Shown: positions 16,054 through 25,339 of the stretch, piece after piece
How positions within the stretch are numbered: the first letter of the stretch is position 1
Layout: each line of letters begins with the position of its first letter
Assembly (NCBI GenBank): GCA_900078375.1
Contig: FLQS01000089.1
Location: 1-64,000, forward strand
Direction: 5' to 3'
Origin: an uncultured Mycobacterium sp.
GTDB lineage: Bacteria > Actinomycetota > Actinomycetes > Mycobacteriales > Mycobacteriaceae
Length of the DNA: 64,000 nt
Made by a program: the position numbers and the translations under genes
Notes under the pieces: generated by a model
Told to the model about the DNA's origin: nothing
The model's database searches: none
Seen by the model: the letters and a program-made list of their open reading frames with translations, nothing else

Positions 16054-18087
16054 GTGTCCGCAGTACTCGAAAGCTATCTATCCGGGAAGTGGGTTGCTCC
16101 TGAAGGCGACTCGATCCCCCTCATCAATGCCTCTACCGGCGAGGAAGTCGCGCGGTTTGCCTCGGGCTCGCTCGATGTGGCCAGTGCAGTAGCCTACGGC
16201 CGCGAGGTCGGCAGTCCCGCGTTGCGTGCCTTGACCTTTCATCAACGCGCGAGCGCGTTGAAGGCGCTGGGCAAGTTGCTCATGAGCCGCAAGGACGAGT
16301 TCTATCCGCTTTCCGCGACCACCGGCGCGACCGCCAAGGACTCGGCAATTGATGTCGACGGCGGCATCGGTACCCTTCTGAGCTACGCCTCCAAGGGCAC
16401 CCGCGAGCTGCCGAATGACACGATCTATCTCGACGGCGGCCTGGAAACCTTGGGGCGAGGCGGCACCTTTGTGGGCCAGCACATCTACACATCCCGCCCC
16501 GGTGTGGCGGTTCAGATCAACGCATTCAACTTCCCGGTCTGGGGCATGCTCGAGAAACTCGCACCCGCCTTCCTCGCGGGTGTGCCGTCGATCGTCAAGC
16601 CGGCGCACCAGACCGCCTACCTAACAGAACTTGTCGTCCGGGCGATCGTTGACTCGAATCTGCTGCCCGAGGGATCAATTCAGCTGCTGTGCGCGAGTCC
16701 GAAAGCTCTGCTGGATCATCTCGACGCCCAGGACACGGTCTTGTTCACCGGCTCCGCATCGACGGCGGCCAAACTCCGCTCTCATCCGAACGTTGTCGAA
16801 GGCGGGGTACGCTTCAACGGCGAAGCCGACTCGCTCAACTGCTCGATCCTCGGCCCTGACGCGACGCCTGAAACCCCCGAATTCGATTTGTACGTCAAGC
16901 AACTCGTATCGGAGATGACAACGAAGGCCGGGCAGAAGTGCACCGCGATCCGGCGGGCTATCGTTCCCAACGAACGAGTGGATGACGTCGTTGAGGCCGT
17001 GCGTGCGCGTCTGTCCAAGATCATCGTGGGCCACCCTGACGCCGAAGGCGTGCGAATGGGCGCGCTGGCCAGCCTCGATCAGCGCGAGGAGGTGTTGCGG
17101 TCCCTGAAGAGCCTACGCGACTGCGCGACACTGGTTTTCGGCGACCCCGACGACTTTGCGGTGGAGGGCGCCGACTCCTCAACCGGGGCCTTCTTGCCGC
17201 CGCTGCTGCTGCGCGCCGAGGATGCCACCGCGGCCGCGATCCACGAAGTGGAGGCGTTCGGCCCGGTCAGCACCGTAATCGGCTATAGCGACGTCGCCGA
17301 CGCTGTCCAGCTGGCAGCACGAGGTAAGGGAAGTCTCGTCGGCTCGCTGGTCACACACGATCCTGCTGTCGCGCGGGAGGTGGTGCTCGGTGTCGCACCT
17401 TTCCACGGCAGGATTCTGGTCCTCGACCGCGACGATGCAAAGGAGTCGACCGGCCACGGTTCTCCCCTGCCCACTTTGGTCCATGGCGGCCCAGGGCGGG
17501 CCGGTGGCGGCGAGGAGTTGGGAGGCATCCGCGGTGTGCTGCACTTCATGCAGCGCAGCGCTATTCAGGCCAGTCCCGACATGCTCACTGCGATTACCGG
17601 CCGGTGGACGACGGGCTCAGCCCGCACTGAAACCGACGTGCATCCCTTCCGGAAGCACCTGGAGGAGTTGCAGATTGGCGACACCATTGTCGGCGGGCCT
17701 CGGGTGGTCAGCTTGGCGGACATCGACCACTTCGCCGAATTCACCGGCGACACCTTCTACGCGCACACCGATCCCCGGGCAGCGGCGGAAAATCCGCTCT
17801 TCGGGGGGATCGTTGCCCACGGGTACCTGGTCGTGTCCCTGGCCGCGGGCTTGTTCGTCGAACCGAATCCGGGCCCCGTGCTGGCCAACTTTGGTGTCGA
17901 TGGCCTGCGCTTCCTCACTCCAGTGAAGGCCGGCGACAGCCTCACCGTCACCCTGACGGCCAAACAGCTCACCCCCCGACTGTCGGCTGAGTATGGCGAG
18001 GTTCGCTGGGACGCGGTCGTCACCAATCAGAACGACGAGCCGGTCGCGACCTACGACGTGCTGACGCTGGTCGCCAAGAAGAACTAA
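16054..18087 (+). CDS. paaZ: Oxepin-CoA hydrolase / semialdehyde dehydrogenase fusion
   Basis: Bifunctional ring-opening enzyme: the C-terminal hot-dog (MaoC-like) hydratase opens oxepin-CoA and the N-terminal aldehyde dehydrogenase oxidises the resulting semialdehyde. In 677 aa the ALDH part has 'FNGEADSLN' and the nucleophile Cys296 in 'GQKCTAI'. The hydratase has '[10 protein letters not shown]' and 'FGGIVAHGY'. I use the second GTG because AAAGGAG is about 10 bp ahead of it; the earlier in-frame GTG sits almost on the Shine-Dalgarno. Divergently controlled through two PaaR palindromes. Confidence 0.94.
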   Translation: MSAVLESYLSGKWVAPEGDSIPLINASTGEEVARFASGSLDVASAVAYGREVGSPALRALTFHQRASALKALGKLLMSRKDEFYPLSATTGATAKDSAIDVDGGIGTLLSYASKGTRELPNDTIYLDGGLETLGRGGTFVGQHIYTSRPGVAVQINAFNFPVWGMLEKLAPAFLAGVPSIVKPAHQTAYLTELVVRAIVDSNLLPEGSIQLLCASPKALLDHLDAQDTVLFTGSASTAAKLRSHPNVVEGGVRFNGEADSLNCSILGPDATPETPEFDLYVKQLVSEMTTKAGQKCTAIRRAIVPNERVDDVVEAVRARLSKIIVGHPDAEGVRMGALASLDQREEVLRSLKSLRDCATLVFGDPDDFAVEGADSSTGAFLPPLLLRAEDATAAAIHEVEAFGPVSTVIGYSDVADAVQLAARGKGSLVGSLVTHDPAVAREVVLGVAPFHGRILVLDRDDAKESTGHGSPLPTLVHGGPGRAGGGEELGGIRGVLHFMQRSAIQASPDMLTAITGRWTTGSARTETDVHPFRKHLEELQIGDTIVGGPRVVSLADIDHFAEFTGDTFYAHTDPRAAAENPLFGGIVAHGYLVVSLAAGLFVEPNPGPVLANFGVDGLRFLTPVKAGDSLTVTLTAKQLTPRLSAEYGEVRWDAVVTNQNDEPVATYDVLTLVAKKN

Positions 18088-18107
18088 TCGATCCGAAGGA
18101 AGAAAAC

Positions 18108-18419
18108 ATGTTTCGAGTCTCAGTCTGTTACGGACAACCCACCGACCCGGCAGCATTCGACGACTACTACGAGAAGACCCATACACCGCTCGCGCTCAAG
18201 ATCCCCGGTCTGGCAGGCTTCACGACGGGCAAGTGCAAGTCGCTTATGCCCGGCCAGGAGGCTCCGTACTACATGGTGGCGAGCCTGATGTTCGACACGG
18301 CCGACGACCTAAAGGCGGCCTTGAAGTCGTCGGAAATGGGCGCTACGAGTGCCGATGTCGCGAATTTCGCGACAGGCGGGGTCACGCTCTACAGCAGCGA
18401 AGAGATCAACCGCGCATAG
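18108..18419 (+). CDS. EthD-family protein
   Basis: 103-aa ferredoxin-like (dimeric alpha/beta barrel) protein of the EthD type: 'MFRVSVCYGQPTDPAAFDDY' start, 'YYEKTHTPLALKIPGL' and 'YYMVASLMFDTADDLKAAL'. EthD proteins accompany several actinobacterial oxidative degradation systems, but the chemical role is poorly known. It follows paaZ by 20 bp behind a GGAAGAAA site and is surely co-transcribed, so a link with oxepin or epoxide handling is possible. It is followed by a strong hairpin. Confidence 0.8.
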   Translation: MFRVSVCYGQPTDPAAFDDYYEKTHTPLALKIPGLAGFTTGKCKSLMPGQEAPYYMVASLMFDTADDLKAALKSSEMGATSADVANFATGGVTLYSSEEINRA

Positions 18420-18431
18420 CCGAGTAGGTGC

Positions 18432-18468
18432 GAAAGCGGCGCGCCGGGATACCGGTGCGCCGCTTTTG
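18432..18468. terminator. Bidirectional terminator between ethD-like gene and paaI
   Basis: GC-rich stem AAAGCGGCGC...GTGCGCCGCTTTT with short loop. A-run and T-run on either side let it stop both convergent units. Confidence 0.75.
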
Positions 18469-18473
18469 CGCGG

Positions 18474-18896
18474 TCAGCTGCGTCTCACCTGTCGGCTGTT
18501 GCCGCGGAATTCGGCGACGACCTCCTCTCGGCACAGGACGGTCACGTCGTATATACCGCTGCGCCCGCGGCGTACTTTCTCGACAGCGACGGCAGTCAAC
18601 TCGTCGCCCACTGTGGTCGGGGTCAGGAAGTCGATCCCAGCAGCGGCGGCCACCGTCGTCTCGCCGTAACTGTTGCACGCAAGCGCGAAAGCTGTGTTTG
18701 CCAGAGTAAAGACGAAGCCACCGTGGGTGATGCCGTGACCGTTGGTCATCAAGTCGGTGACGGTCATGACGACGGTCGCTGTGCCAGGATTGCAGTCAAT
18801 CAGCGTGATGCCCAAGTGTGCGGCGACTCGGTCTTCCTTCAGCATTTCTGTCGCGAAAGCGGTTCCAAAGGAATCGATTTGATCGTGATCCGACAT
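18474..18896 (-). CDS. paaI: Hydroxyphenylacetyl-CoA thioesterase (PaaI type)
   Basis: Hot-dog thioesterase that rescues CoA from dead-end aryl-CoA esters. 140 aa with 'MTNGHGITHGGFVFTLANTAFALACNSYG' spread over the catalytic helix (His-Gly-Gly plus Asn), 'AAAGIDFLTPTTVGDELTA' and a C-terminal strand 'RSGIYDVTVLC'. Length and motifs match PaaI. It is convergent with the paaZ unit across the shared terminator; no PaaR palindrome is visible before it, so its expression may be independent. Confidence 0.9.
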   Translation of the reverse strand: MSDHDQIDSFGTAFATEMLKEDRVAAHLGITLIDCNPGTATVVMTVTDLMTNGHGITHGGFVFTLANTAFALACNSYGETTVAAAAGIDFLTPTTVGDELTAVAVEKVRRGRSGIYDVTVLCREEVVAEFRGNSRQVRRS

Positions 18897-18945
18897 TCGA
18901 CAAGAGTACGGCCCACCAACCGGCGACGCCGCCGCACGGCTTGGG

Positions 18946-19260
18946 TTAGCGCGAGGAGCTCCGCACAGGGCGAATGGACTCGAGCCGCCAGCGACACAAA
19001 TCGCGTAACGACCGCAACTCTGCCGGCCCGATCCGGGACGCGACGTAGTCGGTTGTGAGCAACTTCAGGATGCGGAAAAAGAAGTCGCACTCGGGCATAC
19101 CGAAGTCGACGAAGATGTCGCCCGAGAGCCCACCACCGTACGGATACCAACGCCTGACGAACTCGACCATCGCCTTTTCGACCTCGTCGGGCTGATAGGA
19201 CGCAAAATCGTCACCGTGCCGCACACCTTCGCAGCGTGGCAACGCCGTCACTTGCTGCAT
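18946..19260 (-). CDS. Orphan 104-aa protein with its own AraC-type site
   Basis: Soluble-looking 104-aa protein; the core includes 'VEKAMVEFVRRWYPYGGGLSGDIFVDFGMPECDFFFRIL' in pieces and 'LRSLRDLCRWRLESI'. No family recognised and no signal peptide. A strong GGAGGG site precedes the ATG. It lies downstream of the Mce operon but behind a 208-bp gap containing a CTTG-type direct repeat shared with both styA units and the Mce operon, so it is probably induced with styrene. Could be a small regulator, chaperone or binding protein. Confidence 0.65.
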   Translation of the reverse strand: MQQVTALPRCEGVRHGDDFASYQPDEVEKAMVEFVRRWYPYGGGLSGDIFVDFGMPECDFFFRILKLLTTDYVASRIGPAELRSLRDLCRWRLESIRPVRSSSR

Positions 19261-19429
19261 TTGTCCCTCCTCGCGTTACGTGGTGCACGGGGTCCGCTTC
19301 CGGAGCACTTCTCCTGGCCTTGGCAAGCAGAGCGCCCGTGCACCTGTCCGGGATCAGGCTTATAACCTCGTCAGTGCCAGAGGCTTTCGCCGATTTCCGT
19401 CCACTAATGATGTGACGAGAAACACACTT

Positions 19430-19461
19430 CAACTTGTACCTGACCGCACACCTTGTACGAC
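19430..19461 (-). promoter_or_regulatory. Putative AraC-type direct-repeat operator, site D (104-aa orphan)
   Basis: Half-sites ACTTGTAC and CCTTGTACGAC, 19 bp start to start, 170 bp upstream of the orphan start. Same orientation and spacing as sites A, B and C. Confidence 0.6.
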
Positions 19462-19468
19462 GAATGCG

Positions 19469-21046
19469 TCAGCGTGAGTCGACGAGAGCAGGCCGGCCGT
19501 GAATGGGTTCGAACATGCCTGATCCGCCCACGCCTTGGCGGCGCAGTTGACGCTTGGTGATCCGGCCAAGGTACAACCCATAGAGAACGACGGCCAGCCC
19601 CAGTGCGGTGAGCAGCGGCGCAAACACTGTCAGTTCGGGCCAGTTGGTGTCCACCACAACATAATTGTGTTGCTGACGTTCAAGTCCGGGAATGACGTCC
19701 CCGCGGAAGTAGTCGCGGATCAACGGCACAGATCGCGCTGGTGTTCCGTCGAAACGAGTGAGCCCCTCTGTGCCAGGTACTTCCGTCCACCCATCGGTGA
19801 CGATCTTGAGATTGGTGATCAATTGATAGGTCTGCGGTAGCTGCTCTCGCACGATCGTCATCATCTGATCGCGGGTGGTGTTGGAGGACCTTGCCAAGAA
19901 CTCGATCAACTTGGTCGCATCGGCCGTTGACGCCGAGAATGGCACGCCGTCAAGAAGTCTCGCGGCATGGGGGAAATCGAGATGGACGAGGTCTCGGACG
20001 TCCTGAACGGGGACGCCGACATGCTGCGCGACGCGATCGAGCAACTTTGGATATTCTTCGGTCACACCACCGTCTGGCAAGACGGCCGGCCCCAGTGCGT
20101 TGACGAAGACGTTGATAAACTCGATGCCGGCGCGGTCGCCGTGCACACGGTCTAGTGCGAACACTCCTCGCGTGTCGTCGAGCAGCTGCTGGCCTCCGAT
20201 GAGCCTCGGAAATAGGTTCAGCGCCAACACGAGGCCCACTACGATCACACCGATCACGGGCACGACAACCCAGGCGAACCGTAACTTGGTCGTCGGAACG
20301 TCACGCCACGTCTTCATCATCATCACCGATCCGAAGATGATGACCGCGATACCCAGGGCCAGCAGTAGAGGTGCTAGGAAAGCCACGCCCCCGCGTACCC
20401 CTAGTGGGCGGAAGTTCTCTTGTTGCCGCTCGACGGGGGCGACGACCTCTTTGCTCAGATAGGTGCGCAGTTGGGGCATGGTATGCACGGGCGTGCCGTC
20501 GAAGCGGATGAGCTTCTCGGTGCCGGGTATGGCGTCCCATCCGTCAGTGAGCTGCGGCAGATTCACGATGACCTGATAGATCTTGGGGTAATCGGTTTGC
20601 AGCATCTGGTTCACCTGATCTGGCGTCATCTGCAAAACGGTGCCCAGATAGTGGACTAACTTGGGCAACTCGGCGCTCACCTCTGGCAGCGGTAGTGACG
20701 TCAGGAAGCCGTTGATGGCCGGAAAATTGTTGCGCAGCACAGCTTCGGCATCGAGCCGCGAGTTGCCAGTGCGTGCGGCGACAAGGTCGATCAGTCGCGG
20801 AACTTCGCCGGCAGCCCCATCAGCGTGCATCATGGCATCCCCCGTGTCGGTGGCCGCGGAAACCATCTCGATGCCGCCGCGGTCACCGTGGACCCGTTCC
20901 ACCGTAAAGGCAGGGTTGAGATCGTTTACCAAGCCCTGGGCAGCGAACAACCGGGGGAACAGCTGCCACGTGATCACCAGGATGATTACGATGACGCCGA
21001 CCAGCGTGACGCCGGCCCACGCGAAGGGGACTGATTTGCGGCTCAT
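19469..21046 (-). CDS. Tandemly duplicated membrane protein of the Mce operon
   Basis: 525 aa with two homologous halves offset by about 250 residues. Each half has an N-terminal TM helix (about 11-29 and 258-279), an extracytoplasmic domain and a closing TM helix (about 220-244 and 473-494). Repeated motifs are 'RVHGDRxGIE' (51 and 300), 'PGTExLxRFDGTP' (174 and 425) and 'ERQQxN' (206 and 457). Last gene of the Mce operon, 22 bp after a Mas-type gene. I recognise no characterised family; it may be a periplasmic scaffold or an outer partner of the Mce complex. Confidence 0.8.
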   Translation of the reverse strand: MSRKSVPFAWAGVTLVGVIVIILVITWQLFPRLFAAQGLVNDLNPAFTVERVHGDRGGIEMVSAATDTGDAMMHADGAAGEVPRLIDLVAARTGNSRLDAEAVLRNNFPAINGFLTSLPLPEVSAELPKLVHYLGTVLQMTPDQVNQMLQTDYPKIYQVIVNLPQLTDGWDAIPGTEKLIRFDGTPVHTMPQLRTYLSKEVVAPVERQQENFRPLGVRGGVAFLAPLLLALGIAVIIFGSVMMMKTWRDVPTTKLRFAWVVVPVIGVIVVGLVLALNLFPRLIGGQQLLDDTRGVFALDRVHGDRAGIEFINVFVNALGPAVLPDGGVTEEYPKLLDRVAQHVGVPVQDVRDLVHLDFPHAARLLDGVPFSASTADATKLIEFLARSSNTTRDQMMTIVREQLPQTYQLITNLKIVTDGWTEVPGTEGLTRFDGTPARSVPLIRDYFRGDVIPGLERQQHNYVVVDTNWPELTVFAPLLTALGLAVVLYGLYLGRITKRQLRRQGVGGSGMFEPIHGRPALVDSR

Positions 21047-21068
21047 GTAGGACGACGCCCTTTCACCA

Positions 21069-21743
21069 TCACAGTTGGGGAGTCAGATCGATGAAACTGA
21101 CGGTGCTCATCTTGTTGACCCGCCACCGGGATTGTTCACGCTTCAACTCCAGCCGGTAGGCGATGTACTTCAGCGACGGCACGTTTTGCGATAACGGGCT
21201 CGTCGCGGTGGTGTTCGTAAATACCATCGCGACCGCGTCGTCGCCGTTGAGCGACTCCACCGCCACACCCACGACCTCGGTTTTGTCCGTGATTTGTGCG
21301 CGCTTGTTTGGCAACGCGATGGACTCTGCGAATTTCCGGTATTGGCCACCGAATTCGTCGGTGAGATAAGCGCTGGTGCGCTCGGCAAGACCGTCGATGG
21401 TGTCGGGCGTATAGGTCCACAATGACGTGACCGCTGCGGCTGCGTTACGGGCGACCTCGAGGCGGTTACCGGCGTCAGCCCGGTCGGCAAGGTAAGGCTG
21501 TAGCGCGGATCCGGCGAATACCACCGATCCGATGAAGAGCACCGCTGCGACGCCTGCCGCGATACCCGGCCATCCGCCTATTCTGTCTAAGATCCTAGGT
21601 CGCGTCGGTTTGGCCGCTGACGACACGGAGCCGCAGCCGACGTCGGCCTGATCGGAGTCGCTTGGGGTGGTGGCATCAGTGTCGTCGGCAGCGGCGTCTG
21701 AATCATCCATCACATCAACGGATTTACGTCGCTGATTTTCCAT
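21069..21743 (-). CDS. Mce-associated (Mas/Omam-type) membrane protein
   Basis: 224 aa: acidic Asp/Ser-rich cytoplasmic N-terminus (~60 aa), one TM helix ('GIAAGVAAVLFIGSVVFAG'), then an NTF2-like extracytoplasmic domain with 'DTIDGLAERTSAYLTDEFGGQ' and 'KMSTVSFIDLTPQL'. This is the pattern of Mas/OmamA proteins that stabilise Mce transporters. The ATG behind GGGAGGG is preferred; it overlaps the preceding gene by 34 bp. An alternative ATG would give a TGATG overlap. Confidence 0.8.
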   Translation of the reverse strand: MENQRRKSVDVMDDSDAAADDTDATTPSDSDQADVGCGSVSSAAKPTRPRILDRIGGWPGIAAGVAAVLFIGSVVFAGSALQPYLADRADAGNRLEVARNAAAAVTSLWTYTPDTIDGLAERTSAYLTDEFGGQYRKFAESIALPNKRAQITDKTEVVGVAVESLNGDDAVAMVFTNTTATSPLSQNVPSLKYIAYRLELKREQSRWRVNKMSTVSFIDLTPQL

Positions 21744-22264
21744 CGCTCGCCCTCCCGTCTGGTGGTGACCACCCACCGGCTGGTTCGCTCCACTTGCAAT
21801 GCACCATCGGTTGATTTGGCAGTCAGCTTCGTGACGAGCATGACGTCGAAACTGCCATCGCCGTTGCGTCGTGAGATACCCGCGTCGAGGATGGTGCCCG
21901 TGGTCGGTTCCGATCGTGCGATGCCCACCAGAATTTCGTTCTGGTGTTGGCGGTAGTAGCCGGCGAATTCGCCGGTCGCTTGACCCAAGATGCGGTCGGC
22001 GTAGTCGTTGGCGTGGAAGGGATCCGGTGAGGTGAACTCGGTCATGAAGGACTTCACGTAGCCAAGTGCCTGTGATTGTGCGATGTCATCGTGACAGTGG
22101 GTCTCGTGCGTGTGCAACGACAGACCACAGACGGCAATCGCCGCCGAGGCTGCCAGCGTTGCGACGACGATACTCACGGCAAGGCCCCACCGGCGGCGCG
22201 GTCCGGGTGGTTCCGCTCCGAACGATGGCTTATCCTCTGAGGTCAGTTTGATTCGCAGGCTCAT
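21710..22264 (-). CDS. Mce-associated (Mas-type) membrane protein
   Basis: 184 aa with a short basic N-terminus, a TM helix ('GLAVSIVVATLAASAAIAVCG') and a Mas/NTF2-like domain containing 'DRILGQATGEFAGYYRQHQNEI' in pieces and 'RWVVTTRREGERWKISDVNPLM'. Overlaps both neighbours, so translation is coupled with the rest of the Mce operon. Function by family: accessory subunit needed for stability or gating of the Mce complex. Confidence 0.82.
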   Translation of the reverse strand: MSLRIKLTSEDKPSFGAEPPGPRRRWGLAVSIVVATLAASAAIAVCGLSLHTHETHCHDDIAQSQALGYVKSFMTEFTSPDPFHANDYADRILGQATGEFAGYYRQHQNEILVGIARSEPTTGTILDAGISRRNGDGSFDVMLVTKLTAKSTDGALQVERTSRWVVTTRREGERWKISDVNPLM

Positions 22265-23256
22265 GGCCTGCTCGGCTTGCTCTGCGGCGCGGTGACCACG
22301 TCGAGCCGGTCGACCTGCCAGCCGTCTGAGTTCTTGACGAAGCGCGCCCGCACTGAGGCGGTGAGGTAGCGCTGGTTGGGGATGTCGCCCCGCTCACCCT
22401 CCAAGAACAGCAGCAAGGTGACTTTCTGTGGCGTGGCGTCGACCACCGAGCTATTGATCACCCAGTACTGGTTGCGGACGAGGTTTGCCTTTCGAACCGC
22501 TTGCTGCTGGGCGCTCAGCTGCGCGCGATAGCTGTCCGTGGCCAGTTTCCGCGCCCGATCGAAGTCCGCCTCGATCGTGTCGGGCTTGTAGCTCAGCAGT
22601 TGTTCGACCGCATGCGGACCCTCCGCTGTCACCTGGGCGCGCGCGGTCTGCACCGCGTAGTCGTCACGTCCGACGACGACGTAGCTGGCTACAGCGACCC
22701 CCAGACACAGTGACGCCGTGCAAAGGGCGACCGCGATCGCGTAGCGGCGCGGACGGTTCCCGCCCCCGACGGCCTGCTTCTCCACGCGCGTACGCGCAAT
22801 CATGTCGGCGAATGTCCCACGGCGCGCATTCCAGATCGGCCATAGCCACCCGATCACCACGACGGTATCGAGAACGTGCGCGCAGTCGCGCAGCAGCAGG
22901 CACCAAGGGCCGACATTGTCGCCATCACGACTCGCGACGCGTAGTCCGTATACCGCGCGTCCGATGCTGTTGCCAACCGTGACGGGCAGAACCCATCGGT
23001 TGACGCCGGTCCCGACCATCGCCAACGCCCCGCCGGTAACAAACACCCACCACCACGGGCCGCGCAGCGGCACGGTCAGCGCCGCGAGGACCGCGACGGC
23101 CAGCAGCGCGGTACCTGGAACGACATCGAGTGCTATGGCACCGGCGCGCGATCTCCATGGCGCCCAGACATGGTCGGGCTGAGCGAGCTCGCCAGGCAGT
23201 TCCGGGGCGGATGGCTCGGCAACGGTCTCTTCGGCTTCCAAATCTGCGATGGTCAT
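22261..23256 (-). CDS. RDD domain fused to a Mas-type domain
   Basis: 331 aa. The first ~165 residues form an RDD membrane domain with several TM helices ('WRSRAGAIALDVVPGTALL' opens with the R..D signature, later 'RDCAHVLDTVVVIGWLWP' and 'FADMIARTRV'). A further TM helix ('YAIAVALCTASLCLGVAVASY') leads into a Mas/NTF2-like extracytoplasmic domain ('YKPDTIEADFDRARKLATD', 'VDRLDVVTAPQS'). RDD genes sit beside Mas genes in other Mce loci; here they are one protein. Overlaps both neighbours by 4 bp. Confidence 0.85.
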   Translation of the reverse strand: MTIADLEAEETVAEPSAPELPGELAQPDHVWAPWRSRAGAIALDVVPGTALLAVAVLAALTVPLRGPWWWVFVTGGALAMVGTGVNRWVLPVTVGNSIGRAVYGLRVASRDGDNVGPWCLLLRDCAHVLDTVVVIGWLWPIWNARRGTFADMIARTRVEKQAVGGGNRPRRYAIAVALCTASLCLGVAVASYVVVGRDDYAVQTARAQVTAEGPHAVEQLLSYKPDTIEADFDRARKLATDSYRAQLSAQQQAVRKANLVRNQYWVINSSVVDATPQKVTLLLFLEGERGDIPNQRYLTASVRARFVKNSDGWQVDRLDVVTAPQSKPSRP

Positions 23257-23822
23257 TGGGCGACCTGGTCGAGGTTGGACATTTTGAAGGTGCCGTTCTC
23301 TGCGACCATCCGCACGCGCACGCGGTAGCCGTTCTCACGGTCAGCCATTCCCGGTTGGGAAATCACGGCGCGAAACGCCACCAACGCAATGATCGATCCG
23401 TCGCCGTTGTGCCGTTCCACAGCGGCATGCATGTCTGGTACCTGCACTCGAACGTTGACAGCCTGATAAGCCTCGTCCAGGACCGCTCCATACCACTGCG
23501 CCTGTGTTGCGAAATCCCCTGTCGAGCAGGCGATCAGCTTTGCTTGCGAGGCGGGCAGCGCGGCGGCACTCGGTGGCTGCGTGGCCGACACGCAGTCTTT
23601 GGCGGCCGCAATCGCCGCGGCATCCGTGTCACCGGATGCCACAGCCTGCTGATGCGTTCGACCGAGAACGACTCCGAGCGTGGTGATCGCTCCCGCGAGC
23701 ACCACGAACACCGTGGCCGATATGATTAGCCACCGTTTGCGGCGAGAGCGCATGTCGACCGCTTCGGCGGAGGTTGCGTGGTCGGCGGCGATCAGTTCGC
23801 CGGAGCCAACATCTGTTTCCAT
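23253..23822 (-). CDS. Mce-associated (Mas-type) membrane protein, first after mceF
   Basis: 189 aa: short cytoplasmic start, basic stretch 'RSRRKRW', TM helix ('LIISATVFVVLAGAITTLGVVL'), then a Mas domain with two Cys ('KDCVSAT', 'LIACSTGDFATQAQWYG'), probably a disulfide. The longer upstream open frame is a shadow of mceF; the ATG used gives a 31-bp overlap with mceF. First of four Mas-type genes in a row. Confidence 0.78.
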   Translation of the reverse strand: METDVGSGELIAADHATSAEAVDMRSRRKRWLIISATVFVVLAGAITTLGVVLGRTHQQAVASGDTDAAAIAAAKDCVSATQPPSAAALPASQAKLIACSTGDFATQAQWYGAVLDEAYQAVNVRVQVPDMHAAVERHNGDGSIIALVAFRAVISQPGMADRENGYRVRVRMVAENGTFKMSNLDQVAQ

Positions 23823-25339
23823 CCGTCCTCTCCTGTTCCGCTGGAATTCTGGACGTTGTATTGCACGCCGCCGGGGCCGGTGACTTGTCCACTCGTCGCA
23901 GTTGGCCCGAGCGGTCCCCCTGGTGTGTAGGTGCACGGATTGGGCTGTTGCCCATTGCATGTGACGTCCCCGGTGCCCGCTGGTGACATCGGGTCACTCA
24001 CGGGTGGTGGTGTCCCGGGAAGTTGGTCGGCCTGCAGTGGGTTCAATCCCGTGTTGATGGAGGGCGCCGGTATCACCACTCCTGGTTTGACCGGTTGATC
24101 GCAGCGTGCTCCGGGAGCGGGACAGTTCACGAGCTGGTCGGGGTCGCCGTACCACGGGTTAGTGCCGACCGCTTGGTACGGCTGGCCGCTACGGCATTCC
24201 TGAGGCGACGCCGCGGTCTTGCCCGGGGCGTCGACGCAAGGCAGATTGCGAGCGCCACGGACCGCGTTGGCAGGTGTCTCTTGTGGGATCTTGCAGTAGG
24301 TCCCGGCGGGTAGCGGGGCAATGCTGGTATCGGCCGGCGACCGCCACTGAGATGCCGGCAGAAATCCCGTCAGGCACGGCGGCGGTTGATTGATCGCTAG
24401 GCCGAGGTCGATGTTCGCCTCACCGGGGAACGCCAACGTGGTGGTCTGTGCGACCGCGGTGGCCTGCGGCAACAGCACGAGGACTTGCTCGACACCCTGG
24501 CGGTAGCGCAGCAGCAATCCTGTGACGATTTCCAGGTTCGCCAATGTCTGGGGCAGTGACTGGCGCACGTCGCCAGCTACCTGGCCGGCGGCGTCGAGAG
24601 TGGGCGCGGCATTAGTCAAGACACTCTTGAGTTGCGGATCCTTGGCCGCGGTCTGCGTCAGAATGACGTTGAGATTGTAGATCCATTGCCGGATCTCGTC
24701 CGCGGTCGCGGCCTGACTGTCGAGCAGCGGCGCCGACTTCGCGATGACGTCGTTGATGTCATTGGTGTTAGCGGCGAATTCGCCGCTCAGAGATTGCCCC
24801 GCGTCGACGAGTCGGTGTAGCGCGGGACCCAAACCCCCTACTGCCTGGGAGGTTTCGTTGAGCAGCGAGGCGATCTTGTCTTTCGGAAGGGCGCCCAGGC
24901 CGCGGTTCACGGCGTCGAGCGCCGTGCCGATCTCCTCCGGCACACTCCCGGAGGTGATGGTCTGCCCGCCGGCGAGGTATTTGTCCGAATTGCCCGCCGA
25001 GACCAGGTCGAGGTACTGCTCGCCAACCGCAGAGACGGAGTGAACGTTGGCGGTGGCATCGACCGGAATTTTGTAGCGGTCGCCGATGCTCATCGTCGCC
25101 CGCACACCATTCTTAGTGGGCTGTACGTCGGTCACTTTGCCGATGGTGGCGCCCCGGTAGGTGACGTTGGCGGTGCGGTAGAGCCCACCCGATGTCGGCA
25201 GGTCCGCAGTGAGCGTGTACTGCCCGACGCCGACGAGGGTCGGCACGCGCAGGTAGTACCCACCGAGCACGGCGAGTGTGACCAGCGTCAGGACGGCGAA
25301 CAAGACCAGTTGAATGCGCACGGTCCGAGTGGTTCTCAT
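23792..25339 (-). CDS. mceF: Mce protein F
   Basis: Sixth Mce protein; 515 aa with one N-terminal TM helix, an MlaD/Mce beta-barrel domain ('YTLTADLPTSGGLYRTANVTYRG' region with 'GATIGKVTDV'), a long helical 'needle' segment (about 120-300) and a Cys- and Pro-rich C-terminal region ('CVDAPG', 'CPAPGARC'). In the known Mce1 structure six such subunits form a hexameric tunnel across the periplasm for lipids. Overlaps the mceE stop by 4 bp. Substrate here is unknown. Confidence 0.92.
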   Translation of the reverse strand: MRTTRTVRIQLVLFAVLTLVTLAVLGGYYLRVPTLVGVGQYTLTADLPTSGGLYRTANVTYRGATIGKVTDVQPTKNGVRATMSIGDRYKIPVDATANVHSVSAVGEQYLDLVSAGNSDKYLAGGQTITSGSVPEEIGTALDAVNRGLGALPKDKIASLLNETSQAVGGLGPALHRLVDAGQSLSGEFAANTNDINDVIAKSAPLLDSQAATADEIRQWIYNLNVILTQTAAKDPQLKSVLTNAAPTLDAAGQVAGDVRQSLPQTLANLEIVTGLLLRYRQGVEQVLVLLPQATAVAQTTTLAFPGEANIDLGLAINQPPPCLTGFLPASQWRSPADTSIAPLPAGTYCKIPQETPANAVRGARNLPCVDAPGKTAASPQECRSGQPYQAVGTNPWYGDPDQLVNCPAPGARCDQPVKPGVVIPAPSINTGLNPLQADQLPGTPPPVSDPMSPAGTGDVTCNGQQPNPCTYTPGGPLGPTATSGQVTGPGGVQYNVQNSSGTGEDGWKQMLAPAN

